Of a DNA stretch of 64,000 nucleotides, positions 1 to 9,684 are shown one piece after another; the stretch's first letter is position 1, and every line of letters starts with the position of its first letter. This DNA comes from Mycolicibacterium lutetiense. GTDB taxonomy: Bacteria; Actinomycetota; Actinomycetes; Mycobacteriales; Mycobacteriaceae. A program made the translations under genes and the position numbers. Location: contig NZ_JAGIOP010000002.1 of assembly GCF_017876775.1 (NCBI RefSeq), positions 1,798,001 to 1,862,000 of the forward strand. Reading direction: 5' to 3'. The notes under the pieces are model-generated. The model was not told where the DNA came from. It made no database searches and worked only from the letters and a program-made list of their open reading frames with translations.

Positions 1-1
1 G

Positions 2-334
2 CAGACCATGGCGGGCCGGACTGCTCAGCTGTACTCGGGCCACGCGGTGCTCGTCGTCCGAGACGGAGCCGTCACCCATCGTCTTGCCGATACCGGCGTC
101 ACCGCAGTGCATTTCGGGTCGCCCACCGAAGCGGATCTGGACGCGTATCTGAGCAGCGGCGAACCACTCGGTGTCGCAGGCGGTTTCACGATCGACGGAC
201 TGGGCGGCTGGTTCGTCGACGGCATCGAGGGTGATCCGTCCAATGTGATCGGGTTGAGCCTGCCGCTGTTGCGTCGGATGCTCGCTGCCGCAGGGGTTTC
301 CGTTGCGGCCCTCTGGGCGCGCCGACCGCAGTGA
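2..334 (+). CDS. maf: Maf-family nucleotide pyrophosphatase, 3' part only
   Basis: C-terminal part of a Maf/HAM1-superfamily house-cleaning nucleoside triphosphate pyrophosphatase, which removes non-canonical nucleotides. The reading frame is open from the window edge, so the true start lies upstream; the ATG at 8 is internal. Recognisable family segments are the [13 protein letters not shown] strand, the TVHF-like stretch near residue 38, the [13 protein letters not shown] turn and the [12 protein letters not shown] end typical of Maf. It lies directly before sseA, as Rv3282 does before sseA in M. tuberculosis. No fault is visible in the part present. Confidence 0.85.
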   Translation, partial: QTMAGRTAQLYSGHAVLVVRDGAVTHRLADTGVTAVHFGSPTEADLDAYLSSGEPLGVAGGFTIDGLGGWFVDGIEGDPSNVIGLSLPLLRRMLAAAGVSVAALWARRPQ

Positions 335-412
335 CCAAATTGCAACATTCTTAATAGCGGCGCGCCGTGCCGATGTCCCGAATAGTCTCAACCACGGGTT
401 GACACTGGGCCG

Positions 413-640
413 ATGCCAGTCGAAGAAACAATGTGGGATGTCCGCGTGGCGCGCGACTTCGAAACATGCGATCTGGAGCGGCTGCGCGCTGCATTCGCCG
501 ACATCATCTCCAAGCGACTGTCTCCGGGCAAGCGTCTGCTGCGGGTGGTGACCTGGTCCCAGAACGGCGGCTCGCTCTTCCGCGCCAACAATGGCGCCCG
601 CCGCTTCGCCGTGGCCTACGAGGTGGCGTTCACCGCTTAG
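413..640 (+). CDS. Small hypothetical protein (75 aa)
   Basis: Not recognised. A 75-residue reading frame starts at ATG 413, with another ATG at 431, and ends at TAG 638-640. Codon third positions are mostly G or C, as expected for a real gene here. The protein is mixed alpha/beta in appearance, with a short acidic-basic helix ([16 protein letters not shown]) and no membrane segment. It fits between the maf fragment and sseA on the same strand. No strong ribosome site is visible. It could be a lineage-specific small protein or a chance open frame. Confidence 0.5.
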   Translation: MPVEETMWDVRVARDFETCDLERLRAAFADIISKRLSPGKRLLRVVTWSQNGGSLFRANNGARRFAVAYEVAFTA

Positions 641-707
641 ACGGCATTGCGCTCAGTCGCGACCACTGCCGCAGCGCAGATATTCGGCCCGACGGTACGC
701 TCATGGG

Positions 708-1604
708 GTGCCACTGCCTGCTGATCCCAGCCCTACTCTTGCCGAGTACGCCCACCCGGAGCGTCTGGTCACCGCCGATTGGCTGGCCAGCAACCTGGGG
801 CGGCCCGGTTTGGCCATCGTCGAGTCCGACGAGGATGTCCTGCTCTACGACACCGGGCACATCCCGGGTGCGGTCAAGATCGACTGGCATCTCGACCTCA
901 ACGACCCCAACGTGCGTGACTACATCAACGGTGATCAGTTCGCCGAACTGATGGACCGCAAGGGCATCAGCCGCGACGACACCGTCGTCATCTACGGCGA
1001 CAAGAGCAACTGGTGGGCGGCCTACGCGCTGTGGGTGTTCACCCTCTTCGGTCATCCCGACGTGCGCCTCCTCGACGGCGGCCGCGACCTATGGGTTTCT
1101 CACGGCCGCGACACCACCCTTGAGGTGCCCACCAAGCAGTCCAGCGGCTACCCGGTCGTGGAGCGCAACGACGCCCCGATCCGGGCTTACCGCAACGACG
1201 TGCTGGACATCCTCGGCAAGGAACCGTTGATCGACGTCCGCTCGCCCCAGGAGTACACCGGCGAACGCACTCACATGCCCGATTACCCGGAAGAGGGTGC
1301 GCTGCGCGGCGGGCACATCCCGACGGCGAAGTCGATCCCCTGGGCCAAGGCAGCCCGGGACAGCGGCCAGTTCCGCAGCCGCGCCGAGCTCGAGGAGCTC
1401 TACGGCTTCCTCAACCCCGGCGACAATACGGTGGTCTACTGCCGCATCGGCGAGCGCTCCAGCCACACCTGGTTCGTGCTGACCCACCTGTTGGGGCTGC
1501 CCGGCGTGCGCAACTACGACGGCTCGTGGACCGAATGGGGTAATGCCGTGCGGGTCCCGGTCGCTGTCGGCCCCGACCCAGGTGAAGCCCCGGGCGCCCC
1601 GTGA
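708..1604 (+). CDS. sseA: Thiosulfate sulfurtransferase SseA (rhodanese)
   Basis: Cytoplasmic rhodanese that transfers sulfane sulfur from thiosulfate-type donors to thiol or cyanide acceptors. It is 298 residues and has the usual two tandem rhodanese domains: an inactive N-terminal one (about 20-140) and a C-terminal one with the active loop CRIGERS, catalytic Cys near residue 245. The start is GTG 708, which gives the family N terminus [20 protein letters not shown]; upstream sequence in frame does not look like protein. The stop overlaps the GTG of the SufE-like gene (GTGA), so the two are translationally coupled, as Rv3283-Rv3284 are. Confidence 0.93.
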   Translation: MPLPADPSPTLAEYAHPERLVTADWLASNLGRPGLAIVESDEDVLLYDTGHIPGAVKIDWHLDLNDPNVRDYINGDQFAELMDRKGISRDDTVVIYGDKSNWWAAYALWVFTLFGHPDVRLLDGGRDLWVSHGRDTTLEVPTKQSSGYPVVERNDAPIRAYRNDVLDILGKEPLIDVRSPQEYTGERTHMPDYPEEGALRGGHIPTAKSIPWAKAARDSGQFRSRAELEELYGFLNPGDNTVVYCRIGERSSHTWFVLTHLLGLPGVRNYDGSWTEWGNAVRVPVAVGPDPGEAPGAP

Positions 1605-2020
1605 GTTCAATGCCGGCCGCCCTGGCGGAGGTGGTCTCCGACTTCCAGGAGGTGGCCGGCCAGGACAAGTTGCAGCTTTTGTTGGAGTTCGCCAACGAGC
1701 TGCCGCCTTTGCCGACTCATCTCGAGGAAGCGGCGATGGAGCCGGTGCCGGAGTGCCAGTCGCCGTTGTTCCTGGACGTCGACACGTCCGATCGGGGCAA
1801 GGTACGGCTGTACTTCAGCGCTCCCCCGGAAGCTCCGACGACGCGCGGCTTCGCCGCCATCCTGGCCACCGGTCTGGACGGCCAGTCAGCCGAGGACATC
1901 CTGGCGGTGCCCGACGACTTCTACACCGCGCTGGGCCTGGCCGCGTTGATCAGCCCGCTACGGCTACGGGGTATGTCGGCGATGCTGACGCGTATCAAGC
2001 GGCGGCTGCGCGCGGCCTGA
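1601..2020 (+). CDS. SufE-family sulfur acceptor protein
   Basis: 139-residue SufE-like protein (Rv3284 type). SufE proteins accept persulfide sulfur from a cysteine desulfurase or rhodanese and pass it to Fe-S assembly. The conserved acceptor cysteine is Cys52 in the PECQSP loop, and the family signature [20 protein letters not shown] follows near the C terminus. It starts at GTG 1601, overlapping the sseA stop; ATG 1610 is an alternative. The coupling to a rhodanese suggests SseA feeds sulfur to it (inference). Confidence 0.88.
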   Translation: MSSMPAALAEVVSDFQEVAGQDKLQLLLEFANELPPLPTHLEEAAMEPVPECQSPLFLDVDTSDRGKVRLYFSAPPEAPTTRGFAAILATGLDGQSAEDILAVPDDFYTALGLAALISPLRLRGMSAMLTRIKRRLRAA

Positions 2021-2026
2021 GCGGCT

Positions 2027-2740
2027 TCACGAGGCGGTACGGAGTCCCTCGACGAGCTTGGGAACAACGTTGCCCGGCGCGGCGGGCATGATCTCGGCTC
2101 CATCCCTGTCGACGATGGCCGAGTCGGTGACGATCGTCGTCTCAGCCGTCACATCATCCAGCGACACCCCATGAACAACGAGCCCGGTCCCGGGACGACA
2201 CATGTCCGACCTCGACATATCGCCGATTTTCTTTGGTGCCCAATAGAGTTCAGGATTCGCGCTCATTCGATCACCTCCGGCCTTGGTCACGCTCGCCGAG
2301 GTGTAACACGGATAGCTGAACTTGTCCGACATCGTGCGAATGTACTGATGCACTGCGCCCCCGGGCGCCAGGTAATACACGTAGACCCGCATGCCGCCTG
2401 GCGTCGGGTCGGCGAAATAGCCGACCACCGGGAGACCTCCCCGATCCTCCGGCGGCGGAACCACAAAGGCCGCTTCGGCCGCCTTTCGCTGTTCCTCCGC
2501 TTCACGGCGGTTCTGCCGCTGGAGGTCGCTGTGAATGATCGACGCGCCCAGGAACAACGCCAGAAGGATCACGAACACCCCGCCCGCCCGGGTCATCCCG
2601 TAGGCCGTGTCGCTCGGTTCGTTGGCCTCCGGATTGCGGAACTTCCAAGACTCGGTGACCCACCAGATGCGCCGTGGCGAGGCCGCCATCACGCCGCCCA
2701 CCAACACGCCCACAACAATGACCAATATCGCCGGACCCAC
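2027..2740 (-). CDS. Membrane-anchored hypothetical protein
   Basis: Function not recognised. The 237-residue protein starts at GTG 2740. It has two hydrophobic segments (about residues 3-20 and 54-68) around a short loop with WWVTESWKFRNPEANEPSD. A charged helix follows (QRQNRREAEEQRKAAEAAF), then a mostly hydrophilic C-terminal domain of about 140 residues containing two cysteines. The topology suggests a small membrane anchor with an extracytoplasmic or cytoplasmic sensor-like domain. It is convergent with the SufE gene (6 bp apart) and divergent from accA3. Confidence 0.75.
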   Translation of the reverse strand: MGPAILVIVVGVLVGGVMAASPRRIWWVTESWKFRNPEANEPSDTAYGMTRAGGVFVILLALFLGASIIHSDLQRQNRREAEEQRKAAEAAFVVPPPEDRGGLPVVGYFADPTPGGMRVYVYYLAPGGAVHQYIRTMSDKFSYPCYTSASVTKAGGDRMSANPELYWAPKKIGDMSRSDMCRPGTGLVVHGVSLDDVTAETTIVTDSAIVDRDGAEIMPAAPGNVVPKLVEGLRTAS

Positions 2741-2886
2741 GGACTAACAGTAATTGCGTCGGACTGCCCGTCGAGACCGGAATTTCGCGCGTCAACAGGA
2801 CAGATGTGCCCATCGACAGATTTCGACCAAAACCTACTCACCGGTAACCGATACCGGATTGGGAAGCCTCAAGGTGCGGCGCATAA

Positions 2887-4740
<1,854 letters not shown>

Positions 4741-4750
4741 TTTTTTTCAC

Positions 4751-4811
4751 GCCGAATGGCCACTTGTGACACGGATTCTCGTGAATCCTGTGTCGTAAGT
4801 GGCCATTCGGC
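4751..4811. repeat. Long near-perfect inverted repeat (hairpin) after accA3
   Basis: Two arms of about 28 nt, beginning GCCGAATGGCCACTT on each strand, flank a TCGT loop. The arms agree except for a one-base insertion and two or three substitutions. A run of seven T lies just before the left arm (4741-4747), not after the hairpin, so it is not a standard intrinsic terminator on either strand. It could stop or protect the accA3 transcript, or be a dispersed palindromic repeat. Confidence 0.75.
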
Positions 4812-4839
4812 ATTGTGGATTCGGCACTGTGGAGGCCTG

Positions 4840-5172
4840 ATGGAACCCGTAGAGATCAACAACGGCCAGTGGTATTTGCGCGGACTGCGTGCCGATGACC
4901 GCGTCGACGACCGGCATGCGCTCGCCGACCTGGGCGAGGACGACCTGGACTACGTTCACGACGCCGAGGACGGCTGGGCCGATGACACGCGGTACACCTG
5001 GGCTGTCTGCGAGCCGACCACCGGCGAGCTGCTCGCCGAGGTCATCCTCGACCCCGTCACCGGATTCCTGAGTAGTCGGGGCCGTCCCGGCTTCGAGGAC
5101 GCCGCCGCGATCTCGGAGGACACCGTGCGGCGGTACGCCACGGAAATCCTCGGCCTGGAAGTGCACACCTGA
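4840..5172 (+). CDS. Small acidic protein, possible GNAT-like fragment
   Basis: 110 residues from ATG 4840, chosen because GTGGAGG lies just upstream; longer in-frame starts would run through the hairpin. The segments WYLRGLRADDRVDD and TWAVCEPTTGELLAEVIL resemble the first strands of GNAT acetyltransferases (LR...D, then W.V....GE..G...L), but the acetyl-CoA loop (Q/R-x-x-G-x-G/A) is not visible and the protein is short. It may be a degenerate or minimal GNAT-fold protein. No substrate can be inferred. Confidence 0.6.
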   Translation: MEPVEINNGQWYLRGLRADDRVDDRHALADLGEDDLDYVHDAEDGWADDTRYTWAVCEPTTGELLAEVILDPVTGFLSSRGRPGFEDAAAISEDTVRRYATEILGLEVHT

Positions 5173-5182
5173 TCCCGCCCGC

Positions 5183-5728
5183 TCAGCGCACGTCGATATC
5201 CAGGCCGGTGGCCAGATCACCGCACTCCACGGTGACGATGTCGTCGCGGCCGCCGAGAAACGCTCGGGCGCCCTGGTCGCCACGCAGCGCGGCGGCCAGC
5301 CCCGCAAGGTGCCTGTGGGCCACGACGACGGGATGACCGGGTCGGCCGTCATAGCGGGCGCGGGCCAGACCGGAACCGGACTCACGCGCCGCGCACAGGA
5401 CCCGGCCGACGACGTCGGCCCCAATGTCCGGCGTGTCGACGGTATGCAGGACGACCCATTCCGCGTCGCCGACGGCTGCCAGCCCCTCGCGGACCGACGC
5501 GCTCATACCGTCGGCCCAGCGTGCGGCCACCACGGCGCGAGCCGGGGCGGGCACGTCCACCACCGCGGCACCCAACACCACGATCACCTCGTCGCAGCCA
5601 CCGTCGGCAAGTGCGGTCACCGCCCGCCGGAGCCAAACACCCTTTTCAGCAAGCACTTTCGGCATCCCGAAGCGGCTGCCCGCACCGGCGGCCAGCACCA
5701 CACCGGCAACTTCGTCGGCCTTCGACAT
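5183..5728 (-). CDS. MobA/MocA-like nucleotidyltransferase
   Basis: 181-residue NTP transferase of the GT-A fold. The nucleotide-binding signature LAAGAGSRFGMPK is at about residues 13-25, and HTVDTPDIG supplies the metal-binding Asp; GRPGHPVVVAHRHL is typical of MocA-type molybdenum-cofactor cytidylyl/guanylyltransferases. ATG 5728 gives MSKADEVAGVVLAAG; longer frames upstream are not protein-like. No other molybdenum cofactor genes lie nearby, so the acceptor is unknown. Confidence 0.8.
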   Translation of the reverse strand: MSKADEVAGVVLAAGAGSRFGMPKVLAEKGVWLRRAVTALADGGCDEVIVVLGAAVVDVPAPARAVVAARWADGMSASVREGLAAVGDAEWVVLHTVDTPDIGADVVGRVLCAARESGSGLARARYDGRPGHPVVVAHRHLAGLAAALRGDQGARAFLGGRDDIVTVECGDLATGLDIDVR

Positions 5729-5806
5729 GCCAACAGTCTGACCTGGGACTCTAAGAATCCACTCAGATAAATTGTCCGCTGACCTTGATGACGGTAGGGT
5801 CACCAA

Positions 5807-5840
5807 CAGGTTGAGTTCACAGCCGCAGCGAGCGTCATCG
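5807..5840 (+). promoter_or_regulatory. Conserved upstream element of STAS gene 1 (copy 1)
   Basis: CAGGTTGAGTTCACAGCCGC followed by a CGTCATCG end, 85 nt before the STAS gene at 5925. The same 34-35 nt element, identical in its first 20 bases, occurs before the second STAS gene at 14122-14156. This is seen directly; the role (shared promoter or regulator site) is inferred. Confidence 0.6.
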
Positions 5841-5924
5841 ACATACGCGCGGGAACTTGCATCATTGTCGATCGACGCCGCACCAACAGTACGAATACAC
5901 GTATTACGACTGATGGAGCTACCC

Positions 5925-6347
5925 ATGACCGTCTTCTCGACAAATGCACTGATTGACCGGACCGACGAATCGCCTGCAATGTTTGCGACCCGCCGATTGC
6001 CGCCGTCAACGGAGGTGATCAGCGCCCGCGGTGAGATCGACGCCGTAAACGCAGGTGATTTCACCGACTACGCGTTGCGGCACACCGTCAAGGTCGAGCA
6101 AGTCGTGATCGACCTCACCGATGTCGAATTCTTCGGCACCGCAGGATTTTCCGCCCTCATGGCGATCGAATTACATTGCTCGACGGCCGATGTCGCCTGG
6201 GTGCTGGTGCCCAGCAGGGCAGTGAACCGGCTACTACGCATCTGCGACCCGGATTCGGCGTTGGACACCCGTCACAGCGTGGCCTCGGCACTGTCCACGC
6301 TCAATGGCAGAAACCCGCTACTGCAGCTGGTCACGAAGTCGCGCTAG
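5925..6347 (+). CDS. STAS-domain anti-anti-sigma factor (SigF pathway), copy 1
   Basis: 140-residue single STAS domain, SpoIIAA/RsbV type, expected to bind an RsbW-type anti-sigma factor and free SigF. The phosphorylation loop is EFFGTAGFSAL, with Thr where SpoIIAA has the regulatory Ser; SARGEIDAVNA is the first strand-helix unit. Start ATG 5925 is preceded by GGAGCT; ATG 5913 is possible. It converges on sigF and the two genes overlap by 30 bp at their 3' ends, which favours antisense coupling. It resembles the other STAS protein at 14252 and is probably a paralogue of the RsfA/RsfB group. Confidence 0.88.
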   Translation: MTVFSTNALIDRTDESPAMFATRRLPPSTEVISARGEIDAVNAGDFTDYALRHTVKVEQVVIDLTDVEFFGTAGFSALMAIELHCSTADVAWVLVPSRAVNRLLRICDPDSALDTRHSVASALSTLNGRNPLLQLVTKSR

Positions 6348-7070
6348 CGATTTCGCCAGAAGTCTCGACACATGCATCTGCGAGACACCGACACGCTCGG
6401 CGATCTGCGTCTGCGTCATGGATTCGAAGAATCGCAGCAACAGCACCGTACGCTCCCGCTCAGGTAACTGAGCAAGCAACGGCCGCAACGTTTCTCGATT
6501 GTCGATCTGATCCAGGCCGGTGTCCACATCGCCGAGCGTGTCGACTATCGCCGGCGCCTCCTCGTCGCCCCCACCGCCACTGTCGATCGACAGCGTGTTG
6601 TAGGAACTGCCGGCGACGAGTCCTTCGATCACTTCTTCGCGGTCCATCTCGAGTTCCACCGAAAGCTCGGAGGCCGTCGGGGCACGGCCCAACCTCTGAG
6701 ATAGTTCCGCAGTCGCCGCGCCGAGCCGCAGGTGTAGTTCTTTGAGCCGGCGCGGCACCTTCACCGACCAGCTGTTGTCCCGGAAGTGACGCCGGACCTC
6801 GCCCATGATCGTCGGCACCGCGAACGACACGAAGTCAGAGCCGGCCTCGACGTCAAATCGGTTGACCGCGTTGACCAAGCCGACCCTCGCCACCTGGACC
6901 AGGTCCTCACGAGGTTCACCGCGACCGTCGAACCGCCGCGCGATGTGATCGGCCAGCGGCAGGCACCGCTGCACAATGCGCTCGCGTTGGCGTTCGTAGT
7001 CCGAGGATTCCTCGGACAGTCCGCTGAGTTCGCGAAACATGTCGCGAACATCCGCATATTCCGACGTCAC
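6318..7070 (-). CDS. sigF: RNA polymerase sigma factor SigF
   Basis: 250-residue group 3 sigma factor of the sporulation/general-stress type. Region 2 carries QRCLPLADHIARRF and EDLVQVARVGLVNAVNRFD; region 3 has SWSVKVPRRLKELHLRL; region 4 ends in the helix-turn-helix MTQTQIAERVGVSQMHVSRL. Closely resembles M. tuberculosis SigF throughout. It is the second gene of rsbW-sigF, overlapping rsbW by 4 nt (ATGA), so sigma and anti-sigma are made together. A SigF-type promoter lies upstream of rsbW, which implies autoregulation. Confidence 0.96.
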   Translation of the reverse strand: MTSEYADVRDMFRELSGLSEESSDYERQRERIVQRCLPLADHIARRFDGRGEPREDLVQVARVGLVNAVNRFDVEAGSDFVSFAVPTIMGEVRRHFRDNSWSVKVPRRLKELHLRLGAATAELSQRLGRAPTASELSVELEMDREEVIEGLVAGSSYNTLSIDSGGGGDEEAPAIVDTLGDVDTGLDQIDNRETLRPLLAQLPERERTVLLLRFFESMTQTQIAERVGVSQMHVSRLLAKSLARLRDQLQ

Positions 7071-7501
7071 CGCAGCAGGCTCGCTCGCCTCGTCGTCAGG
7101 GTGATGCCGAATACCTGGCCGGTGTCGGGCCCGTCACCGTCGGTGAAAGTCTTGACCTCGTCGGTCAGGGAGCTCAAAACGTGCCAGCTGAAGCTGCCCG
7201 GCTCGACCACGAGGGCACCCGTGCAGGTCGTTGAGGCGGTGACCACCACCGCCTCCTCACCCGGGTCGACGGTCAGATGCAGGCTCGAATCCGGGGTCGA
7301 GGCCCGGATCAGGGCGGTGCAGGCCTCGTCCACGGCCAGCCGCAGGTCGGCGACGACGTCGAAATCAAGGTCTTCGAATGCTGCTACCGCAGCGACCAAC
7401 GTGCGCACTACAGCCAGGTTCTCCAACCTGGCGGCGACCCTAATCTCTACCGACCGCTCCGCGCGGTTCGGCAGGTTGGGCTGGCCCTGTTCTTCGGCCA
7501 T
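7067..7501 (-). CDS. rsbW: Anti-sigma F factor RsbW (UsfX)
   Basis: 144-residue HATPase-type anti-sigma factor that holds SigF inactive. Start ATG 7501 is chosen because a perfect GGAGGTG sits just upstream; ATG 7516 is weaker. The Bergerat-type segment LRLAVDEACTALI is visible near residues 55-67 and GQVFGITLTTRR at the C terminus. The Asn expected in the canonical N box is not evident at the usual place, as also in the paralogue at 14677, so kinase activity should not be assumed. It is translationally coupled to sigF. Confidence 0.92.
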   Translation of the reverse strand: MAEEQGQPNLPNRAERSVEIRVAARLENLAVVRTLVAAVAAFEDLDFDVVADLRLAVDEACTALIRASTPDSSLHLTVDPGEEAVVVTASTTCTGALVVEPGSFSWHVLSSLTDEVKTFTDGDGPDTGQVFGITLTTRRASLLR

Positions 7502-7576
7502 CTCACCTCCTGACATCTCGGACCGACAGTATCCCAGTCGGGATGCTGGTTCCCGGCGTGGGATCTCCGGCCAGGG

Positions 7577-7603
7577 ATGCCCATCGCGGCGCGACCTGAA
7601 ACC
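7577..7603 (-). promoter_or_regulatory. SigF-type promoter of rsbW-sigF
   Basis: On the minus strand GGTTT (7599-7603), 16 nt, then GGGCAT (7577-7582), close to the mycobacterial SigF consensus GGWWT-N16/17-GGGTAY with one change in the -10. It lies about 75 nt before the rsbW start and would give SigF autoregulation. Confidence 0.7.
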
Positions 7604-7639
7604 TAGGACGGCAGCCCGCTTTAGGTGTGGACCCGTTCC

Positions 7640-8626
7640 TCAGTCGAACTCGGCACGCAGCGCAGCCAGGAGCGGTTTTGCCGCCTCGTCGAGGAACGCC
7701 TGCTGGCCCTCGTCACCGATCTGGACCAGGGCGACATCGGTGAATCCCGCATGGACGTAGGGTGCGACGGCGGCGACGATCGCGTCCAGGTCGGGCCCGC
7801 ACGGGATGGCCGCGGAGACATCGTCCGGACGCACATACCGGGTCGCCGCCGCGAATCCCGCCGGGGTCGGCAGGTCTGCGTTGACCGCCCAGCCGCCCCC
7901 GAACCAGCGGAACTGTTCGTGGGCCCGCGCCACCGCCGTATCGCGGTCGGGATCCCAGCACACCGGGACCTGTCCGATTACCCGTCCCTCGGGCAGGACG
8001 CCGGTTATCTGCCTTCGCTGATGCCAGCCCGCCACGGTCTCCCGGTCGGGCGCGACATTGATCAGATGATCGGCGGCCACGGCCAGCCTTTCGACGGACT
8101 TCGGCCCGGTCATCGACACGGCGATGGTCACCGGAACGTCCGGCACATCCCAGATGCGTGCCGAGTCCACCTCGTAGAACTCGCCCCGGAAATCGATCAA
8201 GTCGCCGGTGAGGAGTTCACGAATCAGCTTGATCGCCTCGGCCAGCATGTCGAGCCGACGTCCGATCGTGGGCCAACCCTGACCCACCACGTGCTCGTTG
8301 AGGTTCTCCCCGCTGCCGACGCCGAGGGTGAACCGGCCGTCGGCCAGATTCTGCACGGTCGCGGCCTGCTGGGCGATGATCGCCGGGTGATACCTGATCG
8401 TCGGACAGGTCACGTACGAATACAGCTGCACGGTGTCGGTGGCGTGCGCCACTGCTCCCAACACCGGCCATGCGTTGGGAGCATGACCCTGGCTGGCCAG
8501 CCACGGGCTGTAGTGGTCGCTGCTCACTTCGAAATCGAATCCCGCCTGCTCTGCCGACACCGCATAGTCGACGAGCTGTCGCGGGCCGCTCTGCTCGGTC
8601 ATCAAGGTGTATCCGAATCTGGCCAT
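7640..8626 (-). CDS. LLM-class F420-dependent oxidoreductase (G6PDH-like family)
   Basis: 328-residue luciferase-like TIM barrel resembling F420-dependent glucose-6-phosphate dehydrogenase relatives. Typical stretches are FEVSSDHYSPWLASQGHAP, HPAIIAQQAATVQNLADGRF, GVGSGENLNEHVVGQGWP and VSMTGPKSVERLA. The cofactor would be deazaflavin F420; the substrate is unknown. A consensus SigF promoter ends 9 nt before ATG 8626, so the mRNA is probably leaderless and the enzyme belongs to the stress regulon. It is divergent from a small membrane-protein gene. Confidence 0.88.
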   Translation of the reverse strand: MARFGYTLMTEQSGPRQLVDYAVSAEQAGFDFEVSSDHYSPWLASQGHAPNAWPVLGAVAHATDTVQLYSYVTCPTIRYHPAIIAQQAATVQNLADGRFTLGVGSGENLNEHVVGQGWPTIGRRLDMLAEAIKLIRELLTGDLIDFRGEFYEVDSARIWDVPDVPVTIAVSMTGPKSVERLAVAADHLINVAPDRETVAGWHQRRQITGVLPEGRVIGQVPVCWDPDRDTAVARAHEQFRWFGGGWAVNADLPTPAGFAAATRYVRPDDVSAAIPCGPDLDAIVAAVAPYVHAGFTDVALVQIGDEGQQAFLDEAAKPLLAALRAEFD

Positions 8627-8635
8627 GCCGCTGGG

Positions 8636-8660
8636 ATACCCGTGGAGAAGTTGACGAAAC
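8636..8660 (-). promoter_or_regulatory. SigF-type promoter of the LLM oxidoreductase gene
   Basis: Minus strand GTTT (8657-8660), 15 nt, GGGTAT (8636-8641). The start codon follows after 9 nt, so transcription should begin at or next to the ATG. Confidence 0.78.
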
Positions 8661-8676
8661 TGGGTATCCGGACGCT

Positions 8677-9021
8677 ATGACCGAATCACGGACTCTTCAG
8701 ACACAACACACCGGCGATCGCCGGCTACGGATCTCGACGACATGGGTGCTGGCCTTGTTGACGGTGCCGGCGGCTGTCGCGGTGTTCCTCTACGGCATGG
8801 GTGCGGTGATGGGCATGGCCGGGTGTACCGGCGACGTGTGTGCGAGCAAGGGCCCCGGCGAATTCTGGTTCGGGGTTCTCTTCTACGGCGCACCCGTGGT
8901 GCCCGTGGTCACGATCGCCGTGTCGATGTTCACCTCGCGGCTGCGGTACGGCGTTCTGGTTCCCCTGGCCGGCTTGGCCTTGCTGGCCATCGATTTCGCG
9001 GTTCTGGCACTCACCTTCTGA
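8677..9021 (+). CDS. Small integral membrane protein (114 aa)
   Basis: Function not recognised. ATG 8677 gives a short hydrophilic N terminus (about 20 residues) and three predicted membrane helices (about 22-46, 68-84 and 90-112), with a loop between helices 1 and 2 carrying two Cys (GCTGDVCASKG). A GGGTAT box (8662-8667) lies 9 nt before the ATG, the same spacing as at other SigF starts in this region, but a matching GGTTT -35 is not visible. It is divergent from the LLM gene and may be stress-controlled. Confidence 0.75.
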   Translation: MTESRTLQTQHTGDRRLRISTTWVLALLTVPAAVAVFLYGMGAVMGMAGCTGDVCASKGPGEFWFGVLFYGAPVVPVVTIAVSMFTSRLRYGVLVPLAGLALLAIDFAVLALTF

Positions 9022-9083
9022 GCACACCCGCCTCACAAGACAGGGACCCGGCCGCTCCCGCGACCGGGTCGGTCTGCGCAGGG

Positions 9084-9392
9084 TCAGCTGCTGGGCCGCT
9101 GCCTCACCACACCGGGATGATCGGTATACCAGCGATCCTCGATGCGACGCACCCGCATGTGCTCGAGTACCAACCACATCGAACCGATGACAAACCCGAC
9201 GGCAGACAACGTGCCCACCATCAAGCCGACATCGGAATGGCCGGTGGCGAACGCCGCCAAGGTGCCGACAAACAGCACCAATCCCACGAGGATGAGTACC
9301 AGCGCGGGCATGATGACGTTGTCCTTCATCGACTCGCCGGCATGCGGCCGGGTCGTCCTGGCGTGGTCAACCGGATCTTTTGGGCCATGCAT
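9084..9392 (-). CDS. UsfY-like membrane protein 1
   Basis: 102 residues from ATG 9392, with GGAAGGAG upstream. N-terminal signature DPVDHARTTRPHAGESMKDN, two membrane helices (about 30-48 and 58-76), then HMRVRRIEDRWYTDHPGV. The same architecture recurs at 19263-19571 and resembles UsfY, the small protein encoded near sigF in M. tuberculosis. The biochemical role is unknown. No SigF promoter is visible just upstream. Before the transposon insertion at 9582 this gene would have been the last of a SigF operon starting at 13350, so its transcription may now be cut off. Confidence 0.75.
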   Translation of the reverse strand: MHGPKDPVDHARTTRPHAGESMKDNVIMPALVLILVGLVLFVGTLAAFATGHSDVGLMVGTLSAVGFVIGSMWLVLEHMRVRRIEDRWYTDHPGVVRQRPSS

Positions 9393-9524
9393 GGCTGCTC
9401 CTTCCGCCACTTCTCGCCCCACCTGCCTACATGGGCTGCCTCCACGGTAGATCGCCTGGGCAGGTCTGGCCAGGAAAACACCAGGATGATCTGCGTACCC
9501 TCCGAGGGGCCGCCGGCCCAGCAA

Positions 9525-9581
9525 TCAGTGATTCCGGAGCATCCCGATCAGCTCGCGCTTGTTCTTGTCGGAATACCCTCT
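9525..9581 (-). pseudogene. C-terminal remnant of a Rho-N-like gene split by a transposon
   Basis: Eighteen codons plus stop encoding RGYSDKNKRELIGMLRNH. This is the typical C terminus of the small Rho-N/SAP-like mycobacterial protein whose N-terminal 67 codons lie at 12739-12939. Joining the halves in frame gives ...RAKELGI-RGYSDKNKREL..., as expected for the family. The interruption is exactly the 3157-bp two-recombinase element. Confidence 0.88.
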
Positions 9582-9599
9582 ATCGGTTAACCGGCCCTC
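9582..9599 (+). repeat. Left terminal inverted repeat of the Tn554-like element
   Basis: ATCGGTTAACCGGCCCTC at the left edge. Its CCGGCCCTC core and ATC start are repeated in inverse orientation at the right edge (12725-12741), with one base of length difference between. Confidence 0.6.
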
Positions 9600-9684
9600 C
9601 CACGACACGACCGTGGATGCGGCGTGAGGTTCGAGGCCGCCGGTCATGCGGGGCGCATGCTGACAGGGCCGAGAGGGGTAGGCG

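Noticed and set aside
4741..4811. Standard Rho-independent terminator after accA3
   Set aside because: The T-run precedes the hairpin on the plus strand and becomes an A-run after it on the minus strand, so neither strand has stem followed by U-tract.
6786..7760. Plus-strand frame across sigF and rsbW
   Set aside because: Lies over two well-conserved genes in the opposite strand and shows no protein family features.
9393..9524. A SigF promoter for UsfY-like gene 1
   Set aside because: GGGTAC (near 9495) occurs but no GGTTT or GTTT lies 15-17 nt from it; the operon explanation via 13361 fits better.
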